Assembly (NCBI GenBank): GCA_029265085.1
Contig: JAJUJY010000125.1
Span: 1 to 12,982 of the forward strand
Origin: Chloroflexota bacterium
GTDB lineage: Bacteria > Chloroflexota > Anaerolineae > Anaerolineales > Anaerolineaceae
Direction of reading: 5' to 3'
Length of the DNA stretch: 12,982 bases
Shown: positions 7,559-12,982 of the stretch, piece by piece
Position numbering within the stretch: position 1 is the stretch's first letter
How the letters are laid out: each line of letters starts with the position of its first letter
Made by a program: the position numbers and the translations under genes
The notes under the pieces: model-generated
What the model saw: only the letters and a program-made list of their open reading frames with translations
Databases searched by the model: none
What the model was told of the DNA's origin: nothing

Positions 7559-8391
7559 ACAGTTATCGCATAAAACGAATCATTAATAATTCCATTTGGT
7601 ATTTCGTTTTAATCTTTGCTGCAATTATTGTTTTATATCCTATTTGGTCTGCTATAAATATTAGTTTTCTTTCGGATCAAGAACTTGCTACCTATCCACC
7701 TCAATTAGCACCATCCCATTTTTACCTCGAAAATTTTGTGCGCGCGTTGGAACAAGCGCCACTTGCCAGGTATTTACTAAATAGCGTAATTCAGTCATCT
7801 ATGGTAATGATCGGCCAATTGGTTACGGCAAGTTTAGCAGCCTATGCATTTGCATTTATTGATTTCAAGTACAAGAATGTGTTGTTTTTAGTATTTTTAT
7901 CAACAATGATGATTCCTTGGGAGGCTACGATTATTCCCAATTACTTAACGATTAGAAAATTAGGTTGGACCGACACGTATCAAGGCTTAGCTGTTCCCTT
8001 TCTGGCTACAGGGTTTGGCACATTTTTATTGCGGCAATTTTTCTTGAAGATTCCCAAAGACCTTCATGATGCCGCCGTAATGGATGGCTGCAGCAACTTC
8101 CGTTTTTTGGTAACGATTGTTTTGCCATTGGGTAGACCTGCACTAGGCACGCTGGCTGTATATAGCTTTTTGCAAACTTACAATCAATATTTATGGCCGC
8201 TGTTAATTACAAACAATCAGAATATGCGTACCGTACAAATAGGAATTGCTTTATTACAGGATGAAGAGAGATTTATGTTTAACATCGTTATGGCAGGGGT
8301 GGTTTTAATATTAATTCCAACTTTTGCTTTGTTTATTATCAGCAACCGGCAATTGATCAGGGGTTTAACCGCCGGTGCAGTGAAGGGATAA
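7555..8391 (+). CDS. ugpE: sn-Glycerol-3-phosphate ABC transporter permease UgpE
   Basis: This 278-residue MalG/UgpE-type permease pairs with UgpA to form the import channel. Six spans are predicted. The coupling loop reads DLHDAAVMDGCSNFRFL at residues 169-185 with the conserved Gly178 and a following VLPL. Further matches to UgpE are FLLRQFFLKIP just before the loop, YNQYLWPLL after it, VMAGVVLILIP and the C-terminal QLIRGLTAGAVKG. Length equals that of the E. coli protein (281). The start ATG overlaps the ugpA stop by 4 nt. The following 55-bp gap before ugpB holds no terminator, so the binding-protein gene is likely on the same transcript. Confidence 0.9.
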   Translation: MNSYRIKRIINNSIWYFVLIFAAIIVLYPIWSAINISFLSDQELATYPPQLAPSHFYLENFVRALEQAPLARYLLNSVIQSSMVMIGQLVTASLAAYAFAFIDFKYKNVLFLVFLSTMMIPWEATIIPNYLTIRKLGWTDTYQGLAVPFLATGFGTFLLRQFFLKIPKDLHDAAVMDGCSNFRFLVTIVLPLGRPALGTLAVYSFLQTYNQYLWPLLITNNQNMRTVQIGIALLQDEERFMFNIVMAGVVLILIPTFALFIISNRQLIRGLTAGAVKG

Positions 8392-8437
8392 TACATTTTT
8401 ATCCAAATCTAATCCTGTTTTTTGTAACTCATACTTT

Positions 8438-8443
8438 GGGAGG
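8438..8443 (+). promoter_or_regulatory. Ribosome binding site of ugpB
   Basis: GGGAGG lies 3 nt before ATG 8447 and 6 nt before ATG 8450; this favours the second Met as the real start. Confidence 0.6.
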
Positions 8444-8449
8444 CGAATG

Positions 8450-9892
8450 ATGAAAAAATATTTCTTTGCCATATTGGCCGTTTTGACGGTCATGAGTATG
8501 GTACTGGCGGCTTGTGCACCAACAGCTACACCGACAGAAGCGCCAGCTCAACAACCCGCTGAGCCTACTCAAGCGCCTGTGCAGCCCACCAATCCGGAAC
8601 CGACCCAACCACCACCTCCATCCGATACCATTACAAAGGTCAATTTTTGGCATTCAATGGCAGGAGATATTGGTGGTAAAGCCATTCCACAATTGGTGAA
8701 TGACTTCAACGCATCACAGGAAAAATGTTATGTGGTTTACACATTTCAAGGATCTTATGATGACTCTTTGAACAAACTGAAGGCTGGTTTGCAAAGTAAA
8801 GATACCCCGACAGTTATTCAATTGTTTGATATTGCAACAAGGTTGATGGTGGATTTGGATGTTGTAACACCGGTTCAAGATTACATCGATGCTGAAAATT
8901 ACGATGTATCTGATTTAGAGCCAAATGTGTTGGCTTATTACACAGTGAACGAAAAACAATATTCCATGCCTTTTAATACTTCAACCCCCATGCTTTATTA
9001 CAACAAAGATATGTTTAAAGCAGCTGGATTGGATCCTGAAAAACCACCAAGAACTTTTGATGAGTTTACCGAATATGCACGAAAACTTACTCAGAAAGAT
9101 GCCAGCGGAACAACGACTGTCTATGGTGGTTCTTTTGCAATTTACGGATGGTTTTTTGAACAATTCCTGGCAGTATCTGGCGGGTATTATGTAGATAATA
9201 ATAACGGCCGAGATGGGGTCGCGACAATGGCCACTTTCAACAGTCCAGAAGGCGTAAAGGTGCTGGAATGGTGGAAAGCCATGTATGATGAGGGTATTTT
9301 GGCAAATTATGGCCGAAAGACTGTAGATACGCGAAATGCATTTCTAGCCGGGCAAACTGCAATGTTTATCGATTCCACAGCTGTATTGCGTGGAATGATT
9401 GATGGAGCAGCAGGGAAATTTGAAGTTGGCACCGCTTATCTGCCTCGACCGAATGAGGAAGCATATGAAAAGTACGGCACGATCATTGGTGGTGCATCCT
9501 TGTGGATCATCAAGGACCGGCCTGATGTAGAAAAACAGTGTGCCTGGGAATTTATAAAATTTATGGCTTCAGCTCCACAGCAAGCCTATTGGCAAACTAT
9601 GTCAGGATATTTCCCCATTCGAAAAGCAGCATACCAGGAGCAGCTGGCTATTGATTGGACGACAACCTATCCTCAATTTAATACAGCGATTGACCAATTA
9701 CACGCAGCTCCCAATAACCGCGTAACAAATGGCGGTTTGATCGGAGTCTTCCCAACGGCGCGCCAGACAATTGAAGGAGCAATTGAAGAAATTTTGGCAG
9801 GTAAGGCTACACCTCAAGAGGCGTTGGATAAAGCAGCTGAAACGGTTACGCAAGCCATTGCGGATTACAATATCACGATGGGATTAAAATAA
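8450..9892 (+). CDS. ugpB: Glycerol-3-phosphate-binding lipoprotein UgpB
   Basis: This 480-residue lipoprotein is the extracytoplasmic receptor of the Ugp importer. The signal peptide ends MVLAAC (Cys22), followed by a ~40-residue Pro/Thr/Ala/Gln linker typical of Chloroflexota lipoproteins. The mature domain opens with NFWHSMAGDIG (about 66-76) and includes GSYDDSLNKLKAG, FNTSTPMLYYNKD (175-187), AAGLDPEKPPRTF, IIGGASLWII (about 345-354), MSGYFPIRKAAY and PQEALDKA. These line up closely with E. coli UgpB as I remember it, so glycerol-3-phosphate or a glycerophosphodiester is a much better guess than a plain sugar. Two ATGs are adjacent (8447 and 8450); GGGAGG at 8438-8443 is better spaced for the second. 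A perfect hairpin follows the stop, and the phosphodiesterase gene comes next. Confidence 0.92.
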   Translation: MKKYFFAILAVLTVMSMVLAACAPTATPTEAPAQQPAEPTQAPVQPTNPEPTQPPPPSDTITKVNFWHSMAGDIGGKAIPQLVNDFNASQEKCYVVYTFQGSYDDSLNKLKAGLQSKDTPTVIQLFDIATRLMVDLDVVTPVQDYIDAENYDVSDLEPNVLAYYTVNEKQYSMPFNTSTPMLYYNKDMFKAAGLDPEKPPRTFDEFTEYARKLTQKDASGTTTVYGGSFAIYGWFFEQFLAVSGGYYVDNNNGRDGVATMATFNSPEGVKVLEWWKAMYDEGILANYGRKTVDTRNAFLAGQTAMFIDSTAVLRGMIDGAAGKFEVGTAYLPRPNEEAYEKYGTIIGGASLWIIKDRPDVEKQCAWEFIKFMASAPQQAYWQTMSGYFPIRKAAYQEQLAIDWTTTYPQFNTAIDQLHAAPNNRVTNGGLIGVFPTARQTIEGAIEEILAGKATPQEALDKAAETVTQAIADYNITMGLK

Positions 9893-9913
9893 CCGTTTGA
9901 TCCATCTTAATCT

Positions 9914-9945
9914 GGGTGGGAGTTAACAGCTCCCACCCTTTCGCA
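9914..9945 (+). terminator. Strong hairpin after ugpB (partial terminator or mRNA-stabilising stem)
   Basis: GGGTGGGAG (9914-9922) pairs perfectly with CTCCCACCC (9930-9938) around a 7-nt loop, a 9-bp GC-rich stem 21 nt past the ugpB stop. The tail is TTTCGCATTTTC, a broken T tract. It may act as a leaky terminator, or as a 3' stabiliser that keeps binding-protein mRNA more abundant than the downstream phosphodiesterase mRNA. Confidence 0.7.
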
Positions 9946-9962
9946 TTTTCTAACGAGGGAGT

Positions 9963-10892
9963 ATGATTCGTCATCGAATATTTTGGCTATTATTTTTATT
10001 CGTTTTTTGCACATCGTGTTCGCCCAATCCACCGAAACAAGAGGTTATTCCATCGATGAAAAAGTTTCCATATACGCCTACAATGAATATTGCTCATCGC
10101 GGTGCAAGATCGCTGGCCCCTGAAAATACAATATTAGCAGCAGAAAAGGGTTTCCAGAGTGGTGCTGATATGTGGGAGTTGGATGTTGCCATGAGCGCGG
10201 ATGGGGAGTTGGTGGTGATTCATGATGATACGTTAAATCGAACATCGAATGTAGAAACCATATTTCCATTACGTATTCCGTGGAATGTTCATGAATTTAC
10301 TTTTGTTGAATTACGAACTCTAGATTTTGGTTCATGGTTTATTGAAAAAGATCCTTATAAACAAATTGCTCAAGGGAACGTGTCTGAGGAAGCGCAACAA
10401 GAAATTTTGGGTGTTCAAATCCCAACTTTGCGCGAGGCTTTAGAATACACAAAGGAACACCAATGGATGGTGAACGTGGAGTTGAAGGATTTATCTGGAA
10501 CTCCAGGTGATGAAGTCGTAGTGGAAAAGGCGGTCAAGTTGATTGAAGAGGTTGATATGGTTGATCAAGTGATCATTTCCTCATTCAATCATTCTTATAT
10601 TGTTCGAGCAAAAAACGCAAACGATCAAATCGTTACCGCTGCGTTAATTGAAGATCCTGTAGAAGACCCAATTGCTTTGATGCAAAGAACCAATGCAAAA
10701 GCATTAAATCCAGATTATCATCTCTTAAAAGATTTGACGGTTGTACAAACTATCCGAAAAGCCGGGTATGATGTTTATGTTTGGACTGTTAATGATCCTG
10801 ATTTGATGCGCCAACTCATTGAAGCTGGCGTAAGTGGAATTATCACTGATTTTCCACAAGTTCTATCCGAGATATTAGAAGAGTATCAATAG
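9963..10892 (+). CDS. Exported glycerophosphodiester phosphodiesterase
   Basis: This 309-residue enzyme hydrolyses glycerophosphodiesters (such as glycerophosphocholine or glycerophosphoethanolamine) to glycerol-3-phosphate and the free alcohol. The GDPD TIM-barrel motifs are intact: AHRGA with catalytic His45 and Arg46, PENT at 53-56, metal ligands Glu72 and Asp74 in WELDVAMS, catalytic His87 in VIHDDTLNRT, the metal ligand Glu173 in VNVELKD, and the C-terminal VYVWTVND and GIITDFP. A basic, very hydrophobic N-terminus ends FCTSC (Cys19), probably a lipobox of unusual form, so the enzyme should act outside the membrane, unlike E. coli cytoplasmic UgpQ and more like periplasmic GlpQ. An AGGGAG ribosome site precedes ATG 9963. 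Its place directly after ugpB supports a role of supplying substrate to the Ugp importer. Confidence 0.93.
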   Translation: MIRHRIFWLLFLFVFCTSCSPNPPKQEVIPSMKKFPYTPTMNIAHRGARSLAPENTILAAEKGFQSGADMWELDVAMSADGELVVIHDDTLNRTSNVETIFPLRIPWNVHEFTFVELRTLDFGSWFIEKDPYKQIAQGNVSEEAQQEILGVQIPTLREALEYTKEHQWMVNVELKDLSGTPGDEVVVEKAVKLIEEVDMVDQVIISSFNHSYIVRAKNANDQIVTAALIEDPVEDPIALMQRTNAKALNPDYHLLKDLTVVQTIRKAGYDVYVWTVNDPDLMRQLIEAGVSGIITDFPQVLSEILEEYQ

Positions 10893-10950
10893 AAGGATAA
10901 GCACCGATAAAAATAAGTAGAGTTGTTTAGACAAATTAGCTTATATGGCG

Positions 10951-10979
10951 TTGAAATTACGAATGCTTTATGTTATAAA
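10951..10979 (+). promoter_or_regulatory. Near-consensus sigma-70-type promoter
   Basis: TTGAAA (10951-10956), an exact 17-bp spacer, and TATAAA (10974-10979) match the consensus at 5 of 6 bases in each box. Transcription would start near 10986-10987, just ahead of the structured RNA. It is the best promoter in the window. Confidence 0.7.
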
Positions 10980-10986
10980 ATATTAA

Positions 10987-11116
10987 GCCATCTTAATATA
11001 TTGTTCTTTTTGTGGAAGTGAGGAATCGAAGGTTGGATATGGTCGCTATCTGAACGGGGGCAGACCAATCTTCGAGGAGCTAATAGCGAAACCGGCCGCA
11101 AAGGCTGGTTTTTTGT
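10987..11116 (+). ncRNA. Candidate structured RNA (pseudoknot plus terminator): riboswitch-like leader or small RNA
   Basis: The core from 11026 to 11110 is much more GC-rich than its surroundings. Strand 11026-11036 (TCGAAGGTTGG) pairs with 11065-11075 (CCAATCTTCGA) in 11 continuous pairs including one G-U. Inside that loop, 11043-11049 (TCGCTAT) pairs with 11083-11089 (ATAGCGA), which lies beyond the first helix, so the two helices interlock as a pseudoknot. A small CTG/CAG hairpin with a G-rich loop (AACGGGGG) sits between them, and GGTC (11041-11044) can alternatively pair with GACC (11063-11066). The second helix ends exactly where the terminator stem begins, so folding of one could influence the other. 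With a promoter upstream, the RNA would be about 130 nt if terminated. It could be a ligand-sensing leader of the downstream glycan operon or an independent small RNA. I do not recognise a known class. Confidence 0.55.
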
Positions 11117-11118
11117 TT
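11090..11118 (+). terminator. Intrinsic terminator at the end of the structured RNA
   Basis: AACCGGCC (11090-11097) pairs with GGCTGGTT (11103-11110) with one G-U, around a GCAAA loop, followed by TTTTGTTT. It lies about 180 nt before the next gene, so it ends a small RNA or acts as an attenuator of the glycan operon. Confidence 0.75.
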
Positions 11119-11277
11119 GCAGGTTTAATGCACTTCAATATTGTATATATCAGGGCGGCAATTTTTATTGGTTTGCTAAAGCAACCTGATCAGCAAAAAA
11201 CTTTCCTATACCGAACAATTATTGCGGTTTAATTTATCAACCCCGAGTTTTTTTTAAACTTTTTGAAAACCATTATA

Positions 11278-11286
11278 AGGAGGAGG
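11278..11286 (+). promoter_or_regulatory. Strong ribosome binding site that fixes a TTG start
   Basis: AAGGAGGAGG spans about 11277-11286 and ends 5 nt before TTG 11292. The near-perfect complement to 16S rRNA makes the TTG a credible start although no ATG is near. Confidence 0.8.
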
Positions 11287-11291
11287 TTTAT

Positions 11292-12200
11292 TTGGCACAG
11301 TTTGAGATACGTTTTCTGCCAGATGATACTCTTTATCAACTCGATAAATCTCGTAATCATTTATCGGGTCTTAAAATGCCGCTGCATGAAAAGACAGATA
11401 GCAATGGGAATTTGCCCTGGTCATTAATTCCAGGTTGGCAAACCAGAACCATTCCTGCTATTTATTACGGAGATCTTGATACCCATGCAGAATGTGTACG
11501 CATGCTGGTTAATCTCTCTAATCGATCGAAAGTATATTATTTCTCGAAACGTTTGGTTGATTTTGTTGTTTCTACGTTGGCAATCATTATTTTATTTCCA
11601 ATCGGCCTGGTAATTTCATTAGCTATCGTAATTGATACTCCAGGTCCAGTATTTTTTGTTCAACGGCGTGTTGGGGCTATTCGGAAAAATTCAAGTAGTA
11701 GGGCAGAATGGAGACAATCAAATTTTCCATTTATAAAGTTCCGCACAATGGTCAACAAAGCGGATGCCTCAATTCATAAGACATATATTCAGGCGTTGAT
11801 TACCAATAATCAGAAAGAAATGCACAAGTTAGAAGAAAATCAAAATCATATTCACAAACTTACCAATGATCGGCGGGTTACGCGAGTTGGAAAATTCCTT
11901 AGGAAATTCAGCCTGGATGAATTACCGCAATTTTTGAATGTCTTTTTAGGACAGATGAGCCTGGTTGGACCAAGGCCGGCAATCCCGTATGAGTTAGATT
12001 ATTATGCACCCTGGCATTTTTATCGGTTTCAAGCTCAAACTGGAATCACTGGGTTGCAGCAAATTACTGCCAGATGTACACAATGTTTTGATGATCAAGT
12101 GAATTTAGATTTAAAGTACATCGAAACCCAGTCTTTATGGCAAGATTTTCTTATTTTATTAAAAACTCCAATAGCTGTATTCACCCAAAGGGGATATTGA
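11292..12200 (+). CDS. Bacterial sugar transferase (polyprenyl-phosphate phosphoglycosyl transferase)
   Basis: This 302-residue enzyme transfers a sugar-1-phosphate from a nucleotide sugar to undecaprenyl phosphate, the first membrane step of an exopolysaccharide or capsule repeat unit (PglC/WcaJ/ExoY core family). About 80 soluble residues come first, then one hydrophobic re-entrant helix (88-115, KRLVDFVVSTL to VIDTPGP), QRRVG, FIKFRTM (147-153), DRRVTRVGKFLRKFSLDELPQ (broken here as DRRVTRVG and FSLDELPQ) with the catalytic Asp209-Glu210 pair, SLVGPRP (223-229) and GITGLQQI. It has only one membrane helix, so it is closer to the monotopic type than to the five-helix WbaP type. A ~39-residue charged insertion separates KFRTM from DRRVTRVG, longer than in minimal PglC. 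The N-terminal part lacks a recognisable domain. It is the first gene of a likely glycan operon; the next gene begins 21 nt later. Confidence 0.93.
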   Translation: MAQFEIRFLPDDTLYQLDKSRNHLSGLKMPLHEKTDSNGNLPWSLIPGWQTRTIPAIYYGDLDTHAECVRMLVNLSNRSKVYYFSKRLVDFVVSTLAIIILFPIGLVISLAIVIDTPGPVFFVQRRVGAIRKNSSSRAEWRQSNFPFIKFRTMVNKADASIHKTYIQALITNNQKEMHKLEENQNHIHKLTNDRRVTRVGKFLRKFSLDELPQFLNVFLGQMSLVGPRPAIPYELDYYAPWHFYRFQAQTGITGLQQITARCTQCFDDQVNLDLKYIETQSLWQDFLILLKTPIAVFTQRGY

Positions 12201-12221
12201 TCGTCCATCAAGGAGGTTAAG

Positions 12222-12982
12222 ATGAACGAGATTCGGATAGGGGTTATTGGCTGTGGGTATTGGGGGCCAAATTTAATCAGGAATTTTGTAGAAATACAAG
12301 ATTCGAATGTTGTTGCTGTATCTGATCTACAAATCGAGCGTTTAAAAAAAATCCAATATATTTATCCTCAACTGCAAGTTACTCAGAATTATCTGGATTT
12401 ATTTAAGATGAATCTGGATGCGATTGTGGTAGCTACCCCTCCTTACACACATTATCAAATTGCCAGTGAGGTTTTGAGTCATGGATGTCATGTATTGGTT
12501 GAAAAACCAATGACAACCAGTACACAGGATGCGTTAAAACTTATTGATTTAGCTCAGAAACACCAACGGGTATTAATGGTAGGACATACTTTTGAATTTA
12601 ACTCTGCTGTACATTCATTAAAACAACTTATTGATAGTGGTGAATTAGGAAAAATCTATTATCTGGATACAGCAAGATTGAATCTCGGTTTATTTCAAAA
12701 AGAATTGAATGTTATGTGGGATTTAGCACCTCATGATATTTCGATATTGCTGTACATCCTTGGGCAAGATCCGATCGCAGTGACTGCGCATGGTATGTCT
12801 TGTGTTTTTGGTGATATTCACGATGTCGTTTATATGACACTGGTATTTCCGAATCAGGTGTTAGCCCAGGTACATGTGAGCTGGTTGGATCCATGTAAGG
12901 TTCGTAGAGTTACCGTAGTTGGTAGTAAAAAGATGGTGGTCTATAACGACATTGAAACGAATGAAAAAATAAAAATCTATGA
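12222..12982 (+). CDS. Gfo/Idh/MocA-family NAD(P)-dependent sugar oxidoreductase, partial (3' end outside window)
   Basis: At least 253 residues are visible, running off the window. The N-terminal Rossmann fold has GVIGCGYWG with the GxGxxG loop at residues 10-15, Asp35 at the end of the second strand (ribose binding, NAD preferred), ATPPYTH at 71-77 and the catalytic-lysine motif VEKP (Lys95, Pro96). The second domain carries WDLAPHDISILLYILG with the conserved His171-Asp172 pair. Members next to glycan genes usually oxidise nucleotide sugars at C3 (for example UDP-N-acetylglucosaminuronate 3-dehydrogenases), giving amino- or keto-sugars for the polysaccharide. AGGAGG at 12211-12216 lies 5 nt before ATG 12222, and the gene follows the sugar transferase by 21 nt, so they are in one operon. 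The exact substrate is not readable from this part. Confidence 0.92.
   Translation, partial: MNEIRIGVIGCGYWGPNLIRNFVEIQDSNVVAVSDLQIERLKKIQYIYPQLQVTQNYLDLFKMNLDAIVVATPPYTHYQIASEVLSHGCHVLVEKPMTTSTQDALKLIDLAQKHQRVLMVGHTFEFNSAVHSLKQLIDSGELGKIYYLDTARLNLGLFQKELNVMWDLAPHDISILLYILGQDPIAVTAHGMSCVFGDIHDVVYMTLVFPNQVLAQVHVSWLDPCKVRRVTVVGSKKMVVYNDIETNEKIKIY

Larger units (their letters stand above)
10893..11291. other. Non-coding region between the ugp operon and the glycan genes
   Basis: These 399 bp hold a promoter (10951-10979), a GC-rich structured RNA candidate with a terminator (about 10987-11116), and then a 175-nt AT-rich stretch ahead of the sugar-transferase gene. In that last stretch ATCAGG (11149-11154) can pair with CCTGAT (11185-11190) and a small TTGC-TAAA-GCAA hairpin lies inside; there is no T tail. 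No open reading frame of note is present. Confidence 0.6.

Noticed and set aside
11026..11115. Cyclic-di-GMP (GEMM) riboswitch, suggested by GCAAAGGC and the downstream glycan genes
   Set aside because: The GCAAA is the loop of the terminator hairpin, and the GEMM core elements and two-helix parallel arrangement are missing.
10987..11116. HDV-like ribozyme, because the order of interlocked helices and the GCTAA joint before the second helix recall the HDV fold
   Set aside because: The first helix is 11 bp rather than about 7, the loop is G-rich instead of carrying the pyrimidines needed for P1.1, and there is no P4 stem. I keep it as an unassigned pseudoknot.
12712..12894. 60-residue minus-strand open frame inside the oxidoreductase gene
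   Set aside because: It is antisense to a well-conserved coding region, with no ribosome site or recognisable domain; the same holds for the other overlapping antisense frames in the window.
1..12982. CRISPR arrays, tRNA/rRNA genes, insertion sequences, phage or attachment sites
   Set aside because: I read both strands for regularly spaced repeats, tRNA-like cloverleafs, transposase motifs and long terminal repeats and saw none.

Overview
The window reads as an accessory or transport-rich stretch of a moderately AT-rich bacterial chromosome, most likely Chloroflexota (an Anaerolineae-like lineage). This rests on the Pro/Thr/Ala/Gln-rich linker behind the lipobox of the solute-binding protein, several diacyl-type lipoproteins, ABC importers encoded without their ATPase, strong AGGAGG ribosome sites and frequent TTG/GTG starts. 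The assignment is an inference; there is no rRNA or other phylogenetic marker.

Layout, left to right. (1) 1-920, minus strand: a bacterial microcompartment vertex protein (EutN type) followed by the N-terminal two thirds or less of EutA, the reactivating factor of coenzyme-B12-dependent ethanolamine ammonia-lyase. This is the 5' end of an ethanolamine-utilisation locus that continues outside the window. (2) 1108-2784, plus: an amidase-signature hydrolase whose N-terminal extension and catalytic core resemble plant-type fatty acid amide hydrolase. (3) 2789-4413, minus: a two-gene phosphate uptake operon (DUF47/PhoU-like protein, then PiT transporter). (4) 4632-6369, plus: molybdate-type permease and binding lipoprotein (modB, modA) with no modC. 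(5) 6620-10892, plus: ugpA-ugpE-ugpB and an exported glycerophosphodiester phosphodiesterase, with no ugpC. (6) 10893-11291: an intergenic region with a near-consensus promoter, a GC-rich pseudoknotted RNA candidate and an intrinsic terminator. (7) 11292-12982, plus: the start of an exopolysaccharide operon (sugar-phosphate transferase that starts a glycan, then a Gfo/Idh/MocA oxidoreductase cut by the window end).

How the genes may work together. The left half can be read as scavenging of phospholipid head groups: an FAAH-like amidase could free ethanolamine from N-acylethanolamines, the exported phosphodiesterase could free ethanolamine and glycerol-3-phosphate from glycerophosphoethanolamine, Ugp would import glycerol-3-phosphate, PiT would import phosphate, and the Eut microcompartment would degrade ethanolamine. 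The individual family assignments are mostly strong; the integrated pathway is inference.

The most novel-looking element is the ~130-nt RNA candidate at about 10987-11116: an 11-bp helix interlocked with a 7-bp helix, directly abutting a terminator hairpin, behind a TTGAAA-17-TATAAA promoter and ahead of the glycan genes. I could not match it to a riboswitch or ribozyme class that I know.
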